From the NCBI GenBank assembly GCA_964399535.1, contig CAYNRE010000009.1, forward strand, positions 620,001 to 684,000: a stretch of 64,000 bases of DNA, read 5' to 3'. Below, in pieces: positions 15,466 through 23,817 of the stretch. Origin of the DNA: CAYNRE01 sp964399535. GTDB taxonomy: Bacteria > Planctomycetota > Planctomycetia > Pirellulales > CAYNRE01. A program made the translations under genes and the position numbers. Position 1 is the stretch's first letter. Every line of letters begins with the position of its first letter. The notes beneath the pieces are model-generated. The model ran no database searches. It was given only the letters and a program-made list of their open reading frames with translations, and was not told the origin of the DNA.

Positions 15466-16551
15466 ATGCAACCCATTCTGATCGTCGACGACGACGAAAT
15501 CTCGCTCGAGCTGGTCGAGCACACGCTCCGCCGAGCCGGTTATCCGGTTCTGGTGGCGCGCGACGGCCATACGGCGCTGGAGCTGATTCGCCAGGGCCAG
15601 GCCCGCCTCGTCATTTCCGATTGGGAAATGCCCCGCCTCGACGGGCTGGGGTTATGCCGGGCGGTGCGCGGCGAGGACCTACCCTCGTACGTGTATCTGA
15701 TCCTGCTCACCAGCCACCGCGGGCCCGATCAGGTCGTGGCCGGCCTGGGCGCCGGGGCCGACGACTTCATCAGTAAGCCATTCCACCCCGAGGAAATGAT
15801 CGTTCGGGTGCGAGCCGGTCAGCGGATTCTCTCGCTGGAAACGCGCGACATCGCCATCTTCGCCATGGCCAAGCTGGCCGAATCGCGCGACAGCGAAACC
15901 GGCGCCCACTTGGAGCGGGTTCAGAATTACTCGCGGATCCTGGCCCAGCGCTTGGCTCACGACGAACGCCTGGGGAGCCAAATCGACGGTGAGTTCATTC
16001 GCCTGATTTATCTGACCAGCCCCCTGCACGATATCGGCAAAGTGGCCATTCCCGACAGCGTGTTGCTCAAACCGGGGCAACTCAACGATCAGGAATTCGC
16101 CATTATGAAGACCCACACCACCATGGGCGCCCAAACGCTGGCCGCGGCGCTCGAGAAGTTCCCCGAAGCCGAGTTCCTGCGGATGGCCAAGCAGATCGCC
16201 GAAACGCACCACGAACGGTTCAACGGCGACGGCTACCCGTTGGGGCTTCGTGGCGAGGCGATTCCGCTGGCCGGCCGCATCGTGGCCCTGGCCGACGTGT
16301 ACGACGCCCTGACCTCGCGCCGGGTATACAAGCCGGCCTTTACCCACGAGGTGGCTCGCTCGATGATCGCGGCCGAATCGGGCAAGCATTTCGACCCGGC
16401 GGTGGTGCGGGCCTTCCTGGAAACCGAGGCCGAATTCCTGGCGGTCTACGAGCGGTTCCAAACCCCCTCAGCCGCCTTGCCGGCGTCCACGCCCGCCCCC
16501 GTTTTTACCCGCTCGATCACGGCCCTGGTTCCGCTGGCGAGCGGCGTGTAA
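15466..16551 (+). CDS. Response regulator with HD-GYP domain (cyclic-di-GMP phosphodiesterase)
   Basis: This 361-residue RpfG-like protein has a receiver with acidic pocket D8-D10 and phosphoacceptor D52 in ISDWEMPRLDG, then an HD-GYP domain with H188-D189 in SPLHDIGKVAIPD, HHERFNGDGYP and the GYP triad at 256-258. HD-GYP domains hydrolyse cyclic-di-GMP, usually to GMP, with metal bound by the HD residues; all motif residues are present. The ATG lies four bases after the upstream kinase stop, so the two genes are probably co-transcribed and the kinase HPt is the obvious phosphodonor. The last 40 residues are Pro/Ala-rich and unstructured. The enzyme activity is a family prediction. Confidence 0.95.
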   Translation: MQPILIVDDDEISLELVEHTLRRAGYPVLVARDGHTALELIRQGQARLVISDWEMPRLDGLGLCRAVRGEDLPSYVYLILLTSHRGPDQVVAGLGAGADDFISKPFHPEEMIVRVRAGQRILSLETRDIAIFAMAKLAESRDSETGAHLERVQNYSRILAQRLAHDERLGSQIDGEFIRLIYLTSPLHDIGKVAIPDSVLLKPGQLNDQEFAIMKTHTTMGAQTLAAALEKFPEAEFLRMAKQIAETHHERFNGDGYPLGLRGEAIPLAGRIVALADVYDALTSRRVYKPAFTHEVARSMIAAESGKHFDPAVVRAFLETEAEFLAVYERFQTPSAALPASTPAPVFTRSITALVPLASGV

Positions 16552-16646
16552 CCATCGTTACCAGCGCGTGCTAGGCGCCCCGACCACCCCGCCTCCACCG
16601 GGGCGCAAGTTGGACATTTCCCCGCCCCTGGGTTAAGACAACCGAG

Positions 16647-16671
16647 GAGCGCCTTTCTAGGGGCGCTCTTT
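16647..16671 (+). terminator. Rho-independent terminator candidate
   Basis: GAGCGCC (16647-16653) and GGCGCTC (16662-16668) make a perfect 7-bp stem with an 8-nt loop, followed by TTTGGGGG. It lies about 95 bases after the HD-GYP stop. The T-run is short, so this is a moderate candidate. Confidence 0.5.
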
Positions 16672-16746
16672 GGGGGCGGAGGGCTTTCGGCCCGGGGCCG
16701 CGCCCCCCAGCGCTACGGCCACCCCGGGCCGCGGTGGTTTTCAGCC

Positions 16747-18303
16747 ATGAGCAAACGGTCGGCGTTTCTCGGTTTCCGAGCGTCCGCGCTGGGCTTGGTG
16801 GCGATCGGGGCCACGCTGGCGCCCGGGGCGGTTGCCCGGGCCGCCGACCCGGCGAGCCCCGACCTGGCCGCGGCGATCGATGCCCAGCTCAGGGCCGACT
16901 GGCAGTCGCGCGGAATCGAGCCCGCGCCGCTGGCCGACGACGCCACCTTCCTCCGCCGCGCTTATCTCGACCTGTGCGGTACGATTCCCACGGTTAGCGA
17001 GGTTCGCGGGTACCTGGCCGACCCGGCCCCCGATAAACGCCGGCAGCTCATCGAGCGGCTGGTGAATTCGCCCCGTTTTGTTTCGCACCTGGCCGCTTCC
17101 TGGCGGCGCATTTTGGTGCCCGACGAAGAAAACCTGATGCAGCGCGAGTCGCTCGCTGGTTTCGAGCGCTGGCTCCGCGAGTATTTCGCCGACGGCAGGG
17201 GCTTCGATTACCTCGTGGCCGATCTGCTCGTCGCCAGCGGCAGCCCCGGCTCGCAGCCGGCGACGCTGTTCTACACCTCGCGCCAGTTGGCCCCGAGCGA
17301 TTTGGCCGCGGCCACGGCCCGTTTATTCCTGGGCGTCCAGGTCGATTGTGCCGAGTGCCACGCGCATCCGACCGAAGCCTGGACCCAGCGCGACTTCTGG
17401 GGACTGGCCGCCTTTTTCGCTCAAGTCGGCCGAGGCGATCAGGCCATGCCCGCCGATCGAGTGTTCGACCGCCCCTCGGGCGAGGTCCAATTGCCCGAAT
17501 CCAACGAGACGGTCGCGCCCGCTTTTCTCGGTTCCGCGCAGCCGGCGCCGCGGCAGGTCAATCGGCGACAACAATTGGCTATTTGGCTGGTGGCCCGCGA
17601 CAACCCTTTCTTCGCCCAGACGGCGGTGAACCGGGTTTGGTCCGAGCTCTTCGGCCGTGGGTTGATTCATCCCGTCGACGGTGCCGGGGGGCAGCATCCG
17701 GCCAGCCACCCCGAGGTGCTCGAGCTCTTGCGGCAGGAACTGGTCGCAAACCGATTCGATTTGCGGCCCATCTATCGCCAGCTGGCACAAACCGAGGCCT
17801 ACGCCCTTTCGAGCGACGTCGATCCGCCACCGCCGGTCGATAGTTTCGCCGCCATGGCGGTCAAGCCGCTGACCGGCGAGCAAATCTTCTCCGCGCTCGA
17901 GCGCCTGGCCTTGCGCCCCGAACCTACCGTGGACCGGCGCTTCGACCCGCGCGAGGCCGAGCGGCAAGAGTTTCTCGAGCGGTTCCGAAACCTGGTCGAT
18001 TCCGACGGCACCTGGCGGGCCGGGGTGCCACAGGTGTTGGTGCTGGTCAACGGGTCGCTGGTCGCCGAGCTCGTCGACCCGCGGCGTAGCCGATTGTTGC
18101 AAGCGCTCGAAGCTCCCTGGTGGACCGACGACGACCGCTGGGAGATGTTGTCGCTGGCAGCGCTCGGCCACCCCCCGGCCCAATCGTGGCAACAGGCACT
18201 TCGCCCGCTTACCGGCACGGACAATGACGCTCCGGCCCAAACGGAATGGTCCGACTTGCTTTGGACGTTGATCAATTCAGGCGAGTTTCTGTTCAACTTT
18301 TAG
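16747..18303 (+). CDS. DUF1549/DUF1553 secreted protein (planctomycete type)
   Basis: This 518-residue protein has an N-terminal export signal (FRASALGLVAIGATLAPGAVARA) and then the DUF1549 domain, with FLRRAYLDLCGTIPTVSEV, and a C-terminal DUF1553 region with NRVWSELFGRGLIHPVDGAG. A heme-like CAECHAHP motif lies near residue 200; these paralogues often carry cytochrome-like motifs. These large families are expanded in Planctomycetes and usually occur as pairs with DUF1501 proteins; their role is unknown, although links to polysaccharide breakdown have been proposed. The DUF1501 partner follows 62 bases later. Many relatives are 800 residues or more, so this is a shorter form without an extra cytochrome domain. 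Confidence 0.85.
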   Translation: MSKRSAFLGFRASALGLVAIGATLAPGAVARAADPASPDLAAAIDAQLRADWQSRGIEPAPLADDATFLRRAYLDLCGTIPTVSEVRGYLADPAPDKRRQLIERLVNSPRFVSHLAASWRRILVPDEENLMQRESLAGFERWLREYFADGRGFDYLVADLLVASGSPGSQPATLFYTSRQLAPSDLAAATARLFLGVQVDCAECHAHPTEAWTQRDFWGLAAFFAQVGRGDQAMPADRVFDRPSGEVQLPESNETVAPAFLGSAQPAPRQVNRRQQLAIWLVARDNPFFAQTAVNRVWSELFGRGLIHPVDGAGGQHPASHPEVLELLRQELVANRFDLRPIYRQLAQTEAYALSSDVDPPPPVDSFAAMAVKPLTGEQIFSALERLALRPEPTVDRRFDPREAERQEFLERFRNLVDSDGTWRAGVPQVLVLVNGSLVAELVDPRRSRLLQALEAPWWTDDDRWEMLSLAALGHPPAQSWQQALRPLTGTDNDAPAQTEWSDLLWTLINSGEFLFNF

Positions 18304-18365
18304 CCCAAAGGGGCGCGTAAGTCGCTCCCTTTCGGCGCGGGCCAACCGGCCCAAAGGCTTACCCC

Positions 18366-19682
18366 ATGAACATCTCGCGCCGCGATTGGATGCGCTACGG
18401 AGCCGGCTGGGCACTGTTGGGCGGCAGCGCCAGCGGTTGGGGACCGCTCGTGGCTCGGGCACTCGCCCAGCAGCCGGGCCGCCGACGTCAGGGGGTGCTG
18501 CTCTGGATGGCCGGCGGTCCGAGCCAGGCCGATACCTTCGACTTGAAGCCGGGCAGCGCCCAGGGGCTATTCAAACCCATCGCCACCGAATCGCCGGGGC
18601 TGGAGATCAGCGAGCATTTGCCCCGCTTGGCCCGGCAATCGAAGCACCTGGCCCTGATGCGCGGAATGAACACGGTTGAAGGAGACCACGGACGGGGCAC
18701 TTTCCTGATGCGCACCGGCTACGCCCCGCTTGGTCCGCTGCGGTACCCGCCGCTCGGCGCGGGGTTGGCCAAACAGCTTGCCGATCCGGATTCGGCCATT
18801 CCCGCCTATGTGAGCATCGCACCCTACGAGGTATTCAGCCGCGCGGCGTTTGGCTCGGGCTTTCTGGGGCCCCAATACGGCCCGGTGGTGGTTCGCTCGA
18901 CCGCACCGACCAGCGACGATGGCTACGCCGCGCTGCGAGTCGATGATTTGGCGCTGGTTTCCGAGGCCGACCAGGCCCGGGCCGAGGCTCGCATGCGTCT
19001 CTGGGACCAATCTCAAGCCGCGATGCTCGCCCGGCGGCCGCATCCGGTGCTTCGCAGCCACGACACGCTGGTGCGGCGAGCCTGGCGAATGCTCTCCGGC
19101 GGCGTGGCCGAGGCCTTCGCCCTCGACGACGAACCCGACTCGGTCCGCCAGGCTTATGGGCGTGGCAGTTTTGGCCAGGGATGTCTGCTTGCCCGGCGGC
19201 TGCTCGAGCGAGGCGTGGCCTTTGTCGAAGTTTCGCTCGGCAGCTTTGCCAACGGCGAGGTGGGCTGGGACACCCACCAACAGAATTTCACGGTCGTCGA
19301 GCGGCTCTCGGGCGAGCTCGACGCGGGCTGGTCGACGCTGCTCTCGGAGCTGGAAGAGCGTGGCCTGTTGCCGACCACCACCCTGCTCTGGACCGGAGAA
19401 TTCGGCCGCACCCCCCTGGTGAACAACATGGCGGGGCGCGACCATTTCCCCCAGGCCTGGACCTCGGTGCTGGCCGGCGGCGGGATCCAGGGGGGCCAGG
19501 CCTATGGCCAGACGAACGACGATGGTACGGAAGTGGTAGCGGGCCAGCTCTCGGCCGGCGATTTGCTGGCCACGTTCTGCCGGGCCCTGGGGGTCGATCC
19601 TTCGCTTGAGAATCTCTCCGAACAAGGTCGCCCCATTCGCCTGGCCGAAGGCCAACCCGCCGGCGCGGTACTGGCCGGTTAG
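18366..19682 (+). CDS. DUF1501 secreted protein
   Basis: The 438-residue product starts NISRRDWMRYGAGWALLGGS, a twin-arginine-like export leader. It then has the DUF1501 pattern LLWMAGGPSQADTFDLKPG, with HLPRLARQSKHLALMRGM and the metal-type stretches GWDTHQQNF and TGEFGRTPLVNN. DUF1501 has an alkaline-phosphatase/sulfatase-like fold, and the aspartate, histidine and GEFGRTP residues sit where such a site would be. The substrate is unknown. It is co-oriented with the DUF1549 gene upstream and the EF-hand gene 57 bases downstream, so the three probably form one operon. Confidence 0.88.
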   Translation: MNISRRDWMRYGAGWALLGGSASGWGPLVARALAQQPGRRRQGVLLWMAGGPSQADTFDLKPGSAQGLFKPIATESPGLEISEHLPRLARQSKHLALMRGMNTVEGDHGRGTFLMRTGYAPLGPLRYPPLGAGLAKQLADPDSAIPAYVSIAPYEVFSRAAFGSGFLGPQYGPVVVRSTAPTSDDGYAALRVDDLALVSEADQARAEARMRLWDQSQAAMLARRPHPVLRSHDTLVRRAWRMLSGGVAEAFALDDEPDSVRQAYGRGSFGQGCLLARRLLERGVAFVEVSLGSFANGEVGWDTHQQNFTVVERLSGELDAGWSTLLSELEERGLLPTTTLLWTGEFGRTPLVNNMAGRDHFPQAWTSVLAGGGIQGGQAYGQTNDDGTEVVAGQLSAGDLLATFCRALGVDPSLENLSEQGRPIRLAEGQPAGAVLAG

Positions 19683-19739
19683 CCCCGCCAGTGGCCCGCG
19701 CGGCGATAGTTCCACCAACCACACTTTCGAGTTGCTGCA

Positions 19740-21332
19740 ATGAAACGGGGGCCTTTCAACCCGTCGCACGGCTCCCTCGATCTCTGCGCCCTCCTGGTTT
19801 GCCTGGGGCTGTGCGGTTCGACCCTGGCCCGGGCCCAATCGGCCGAGGCCCCGCCCGCACGGCTGCTCTGGTTCACCTCGCGCGGACCGCTGTTGGCCGA
19901 GGTCGATGTCGTCGGCAACGGCCACTCGCTTGAGCAGCAACGGGCCCGCTGGGTCGCCGAGGCCCTCACCGCCATGCGCGGAGATGCCTCGGAGGACCCG
20001 CCCTGGAGCGCAATGTGGGACGGCCCCTGGTCGCTGCTGGCCTCGGGACGCCGGCAACCCACGACCGACAAACGCCAGCGCCGCCAATTGGAGGACCTCT
20101 ACGACCGCGACCGCGACGACCGAGCCGACCCCGCCGAAGTCCTCCAATGGCTCGGCTCGCAAGCCATGCTGGGCCCTGTCGTTGTGTTCCAGGAAACCTC
20201 GGCCGCGGGCAGTCCTACCCAGGGAGCGGCCTGGCGGTTGCTCGATGACGATGGCGACGGGCAGCTTGGCCCCTCCGAGTGCCAGGCGGCGCTCGATCGG
20301 CTTCGACAGCGCGATTTCAATCAGGATGAATGGCTCGACCGCTCCGAACTCGCGACCGGCGAGGACGAAACGGCCGCAGCCGAGCGCGGGCCGCGCCGGC
20401 CCGCCGCCGTGTTCTGGATCGGCAGCCCGCCCGACGCCCTGCTGGCCGGCGTTTTCGACGATCACTACGGGCTGGACCTGGAGAATTTCGCCGCGCTGGA
20501 CCCCGGGCCGCGTCAATGGCTCGCAGCGCTGGATCGCAACGGCAATCGGCGTATTTCCGTCGCCGAGTTGGCCGCGCTGAACCAGGTTCCGGCCTCCAGC
20601 CGATTGCGGATCGAGTTGCCGCCGGCGGACCTGGGGGGTCCCATCCAGTGGACCTGGCTTCCCGAGCCACCCCCGGGCGTGGTGGTGCAAGCCGGCAGCG
20701 TCCTTGGCCAGACGGAAACCTTGGCCCAGCAGGAGCAGGCATTTCTTCGTGCCGACGCCGACTCGAACGGGTACCTCAGCCCGGACGAACTTCCCACCGC
20801 AAGTGCTCGGCTTGGGATTGATCTAGAGCGGCTTTCGCAAACCCTGGGCCAGGCACCGCTCACCTGGTCCACGCTGGCCGAGCATTTCCAGTGGCGCGGC
20901 GGCCTTGCCTCGACGCGGCTGCGGCTGGTGTTGGTTGGCGATGTCGACCCGACCTGGTCCCGCTTCGATGTTTCGGGGGACGGCCGACTGAGCCTGCGGG
21001 AAATGCTGGCCGCCGCAGCCCGACTGTGCGAGCTCGACCGCGACGGCAACCAGCAGATTACCGCCGACGAGCTGGTTGGACGGCCCGTCTTGCGTTTGCT
21101 CGTTGGCGATGCCCCAGAGGCCTTGCCGCCCCCAGGCGAGGCAAGCGAACACTCGGGCGAGGCCGCGCCGCCCGGCTGGTTTATTGCCGCCGACGTCAAC
21201 GGCGATGGCGACTTGAGCCCCCGAGAATTCTTGGGTACCGGCGCTCGGTTTCAGAGACTCGACCAGAATCAAGATGGTTTGGTCGATCGCAACGAGGCCG
21301 ACCCGACCCCGCCGGCCAAGGCCGATCCCTAG
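19740..21332 (+). CDS. Secreted EF-hand protein
   Basis: This 530-residue protein has a signal peptide (LCALLVCLGLCGSTLARAQ) and at least eight EF-hand-like calcium loops, among them DDDGDGQLGPSE, DFNQDEWLDRSE, DRNGNRRISVAE, DADSNGYLSPDE, DVSGDGRLSLRE, DRDGNQQITADE, DVNGDGDLSPRE and DQNQDGLVDRNE. All keep acidic residues at loop positions 1 and 12, so most should bind Ca2+. Between them are non-EF regions, including LRIELPPADLGGPIQWTWLP. It is the third gene of the DUF1549-DUF1501 cluster, a frequent combination in Planctomycetes. A role in Ca-dependent surface assembly or binding is guesswork. Confidence 0.85.
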   Translation: MKRGPFNPSHGSLDLCALLVCLGLCGSTLARAQSAEAPPARLLWFTSRGPLLAEVDVVGNGHSLEQQRARWVAEALTAMRGDASEDPPWSAMWDGPWSLLASGRRQPTTDKRQRRQLEDLYDRDRDDRADPAEVLQWLGSQAMLGPVVVFQETSAAGSPTQGAAWRLLDDDGDGQLGPSECQAALDRLRQRDFNQDEWLDRSELATGEDETAAAERGPRRPAAVFWIGSPPDALLAGVFDDHYGLDLENFAALDPGPRQWLAALDRNGNRRISVAELAALNQVPASSRLRIELPPADLGGPIQWTWLPEPPPGVVVQAGSVLGQTETLAQQEQAFLRADADSNGYLSPDELPTASARLGIDLERLSQTLGQAPLTWSTLAEHFQWRGGLASTRLRLVLVGDVDPTWSRFDVSGDGRLSLREMLAAAARLCELDRDGNQQITADELVGRPVLRLLVGDAPEALPPPGEASEHSGEAAPPGWFIAADVNGDGDLSPREFLGTGARFQRLDQNQDGLVDRNEADPTPPAKADP

Positions 21333-21361
21333 TCTCCCCCCGCGTCAGCCCCGGTCAACCG

Positions 21362-22276
21362 TCAGGGGCGGGTTCGCTGGTGCACAACCAGCACCGAACA
21401 GTGCGCGTGCTTCAGCACCCGTTCCGAGGTGCTACCCATCAAGAACCGGGCCACGGCCCCCAACCCGCGAGCACCGACCACAATCAGGTTCGCGGACTGG
21501 CTCGAGGCGGCCTTGAGGATTTGTTCGGCCGGATTCCCCTCGGCCACGATCGGTTCCTGGTTTTGAAAGCAAATTGGGAGCTGAGCGCGGCGGGCTTTCA
21601 GGTCGTCGGCCGCGGCCTGGCGCTCGGCCTCGTGCGAAGCCACCCAGGCCTGGGCCATGGCCTCGGTCTCTGGGTCGCGGGCTTTTTCGGCCAGCCAGGC
21701 GGGAATTTCGCCGGCGAAGAGCGACTCGATGACACGAATCAATCGCCCCTCGGTCCCAGCGGGCCATTGGAGTTGAGACAGCAGCGTTTCGCCGGCGCGG
21801 CTGCTCTCCGAGCCGTCGCAGGCCCAAAGAACCCGGGGGGCCCCCTCGGGCGGCGCGCCGCGCACCACCAGCACAGGCACCTGGGAACTTCGGGCGATGG
21901 CACTGGAAACGCTGCCGACGAGCAGTTTTTCCAGCGGGCCGGCGCCGTGGGCACCCACCACGATCAGATCGGCCTGAAGTTCGTCGGCCGCGCGGAGCAG
22001 GCCGGCCTCGGGCTTTTGGGTGCCGATGATGCTTTTTACCCGCCCGGCCCAGCCCGGACCGAGTTGTTCGGTCGCCTCGGCCAAAACGGCTTGCGCCATG
22101 GCCTGGCGGGCCCGCTCGACCACTTGCGGATCGGCGCCGCCGCGCGGATGCAAACCCGCGGGGGGCGGCGCGTAGTACAGCGTGATCTGGTCGCGACCCG
22201 GATGCGTGAGCAACGCCGCCAGGCGGGCCGCCTGAAAGCTGCCCGTCGAACCGTCGACGCCAATCAACACCTGCAT
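21362..22276 (-). CDS. Tandem universal stress protein
   Basis: The 304-residue protein has two UspA domains. The first begins MQVLIGVDGSTGSFQAARLA and ends with LIVVGAHGAGPLEKLLVGSV, the second has RVLWACDGSESSRAGE and ends with LIVVGARGLGAVARFLMGST. Both keep the G-x2-G-x9-G-S/T pattern of ATP-binding Usp proteins. The second domain carries the long helical insertion usual for UspE-like tandem forms. Conditions for its expression cannot be read from the sequence. It is convergent with the EF-hand gene; lysA lies upstream in the same direction. Confidence 0.92.
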   Translation of the reverse strand: MQVLIGVDGSTGSFQAARLAALLTHPGRDQITLYYAPPPAGLHPRGGADPQVVERARQAMAQAVLAEATEQLGPGWAGRVKSIIGTQKPEAGLLRAADELQADLIVVGAHGAGPLEKLLVGSVSSAIARSSQVPVLVVRGAPPEGAPRVLWACDGSESSRAGETLLSQLQWPAGTEGRLIRVIESLFAGEIPAWLAEKARDPETEAMAQAWVASHEAERQAAADDLKARRAQLPICFQNQEPIVAEGNPAEQILKAASSQSANLIVVGARGLGAVARFLMGSTSERVLKHAHCSVLVVHQRTRP

Positions 22277-22346
22277 CGCTTGGTTACCTCGTGCTCGAAA
22301 GAAAATTGGCTGTCCCCACGGTGCGGCAACCGCTTGACTGCCGTTG

Positions 22347-23624
22347 TCAGCAAGGAGGAATCACTTCGCCTGCGATCATTTCGGCAAACGTTTGCCGAGC
22401 GCGTACCAGGTGCGACTTGCCGTTTTGAATCAGCACCTCGGCCGCCAGCGGCTTGCCGTTGTAGTTGGAACCCATTACGGCGCCGTAGGCGCCGGCACAC
22501 TCGATCACCACAAAATCGCCCACGGCCGCGACCGGCAACGCCCGGCTGCAAACAAAGCCCCCTTCTTGCTGCGTGAAAATGTCGCCCGATTCACACAGCG
22601 GTCCGCCGACCACCACTTCGTGCAATGGCCGTTCTTCTTCCTGGCCGCTGGCCGGGCAAACCGACATCGGGTGGTAGGCCCCGTACAGAATCGGCCGCGC
22701 CAGGTTATTGAAGCCGGCGTCGAGCAGGTAGAAGGTGTTCGATCCCATCTGCTTCACGGCCCGAATCTCAGCCAGCAGATATCCGGCCTCGGCCGGCAGG
22801 TAGCGGCCCGGCTCAATTTCCAGCCGCACCGGGTGCCCGAAGCGGCTGGCCAGCCGGCGGCGGGCAGCGTCCCAGAGCTCGTAGTACGCTTCCAGGTCGA
22901 CGTAGCCGTCTCCCTGGCGATACGGGATGGGCAGCCCCCCGCCCGCGCTCAGGGTGTGCAGCGTTCGCCCCACCTCCAGGGCGAATCGCTCGGCCGCTCC
23001 GGCTACCTGCGAAAGATGTTCCAGATCGGTGCCCGAGCCGATGTGCAAGTGAATGCCGGTGACCGAGAGCCCGTAGCGATCAGCCAGCAGCAGGGCATCG
23101 GAAAGCTGCTCGTGCCAAATGCCGTGCTTCGACTGTTCCCCCCCCGTGTTCGTCTTCTGGCTATGGCCGTGCCCGAAGCCAGGGTTGATCCGCAGCGTAA
23201 TCTCGCGTCCGGGGGCTCGCTCGCCCAACTGGGCGATCATGTCGAGCGAGCCGCAGTTAACGTGCACGCCGGTTTCCAGCACCAACTCCAGCGACTCGCG
23301 ATCGAAAATGTCGGCTGTGTACACGATCGGCGGCGGATCGCCGGCGGGGTCGAAACCGGCCGCCAGTGCCCGCTGCAACTCGCCGGCGCTGACGGCGTCG
23401 ACCAGGGCTCCCTGGCGGCGCACCAAGTCCAAAATGGCCAAATTCGAGCAGGCCTTTTGCGCGTAGCGGACCACGTCGAACGCCCGCAGATCGGCGATTC
23501 GCTGCACAATCTTGGCCGCATCGTAAACGTAAGTGGGGGTGCCGTACTGGCGGGCCAGCTCAGGAACCGGCAACCCGGCAATCGTGGTCCGTAGCGTGGG
23601 AAACGTGGCGACGAGTGTGCTCAT
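22347..23624 (-). CDS. lysA: Diaminopimelate decarboxylase
   Basis: LysA makes L-lysine from meso-diaminopimelate in the last step of the pathway. It is a fold-III PLP enzyme. K57 in VVRYAQKACSN forms the Schiff base. Other family stretches are VDAVSAGELQRALAAGF, GIHLHIGSGT, LSAGGGLPIPY, LEIEPGRYLPA and GGPLCESGDIF, which holds the catalytic cysteine supplied by the neighbouring subunit. The 425-residue length is normal. It shares its orientation with the Usp gene downstream (70 bases apart). Carboxynorspermidine or arginine decarboxylases of the same fold are possible alternatives but the GGPLCESGD motif favours LysA. Confidence 0.9.
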   Translation of the reverse strand: MSTLVATFPTLRTTIAGLPVPELARQYGTPTYVYDAAKIVQRIADLRAFDVVRYAQKACSNLAILDLVRRQGALVDAVSAGELQRALAAGFDPAGDPPPIVYTADIFDRESLELVLETGVHVNCGSLDMIAQLGERAPGREITLRINPGFGHGHSQKTNTGGEQSKHGIWHEQLSDALLLADRYGLSVTGIHLHIGSGTDLEHLSQVAGAAERFALEVGRTLHTLSAGGGLPIPYRQGDGYVDLEAYYELWDAARRRLASRFGHPVRLEIEPGRYLPAEAGYLLAEIRAVKQMGSNTFYLLDAGFNNLARPILYGAYHPMSVCPASGQEEERPLHEVVVGGPLCESGDIFTQQEGGFVCSRALPVAAVGDFVVIECAGAYGAVMGSNYNGKPLAAEVLIQNGKSHLVRARQTFAEMIAGEVIPPC

Positions 23625-23724
23625 GCGATTAACCTACCAAAGCCATGGACGGCGAGAAAGCGGCGCGCTTGGCGATTGCCCCAACAGACCCACTCGTTGG
23701 CCGCCAGGTTCACCTATGCGAAAA

Positions 23725-23770
23725 CGACACGACCCGCCGGCGCCGGGTTTGGCCGGCGCTGGGCGGGTCG
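23725..23770 (-). terminator. Large hairpin after the secreted-protein gene
   Basis: The arms CGACCCGCC (23730-23738) and GGCGGGTCG (23762-23770) pair perfectly, and an inner 7-bp stem (GCGCCGG with CCGGCGC) follows after a small internal loop. Read on the minus strand, the hairpin is followed by TGTCGTTTT. It lies about 50 bases past the stop at 23818. A terminator is likely. Confidence 0.5.
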
Positions 23771-23817
23771 CGTGGTTCGCGGTCGGGCCGGTGGCCAGGC
23801 CACCCCCGGGGCAGGGC

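Noticed and set aside
18567..20690. A 707-codon minus-strand open frame over the DUF1501 and EF-hand genes
   Set aside because: It is the antisense shadow of two recognisable proteins and has no domain.
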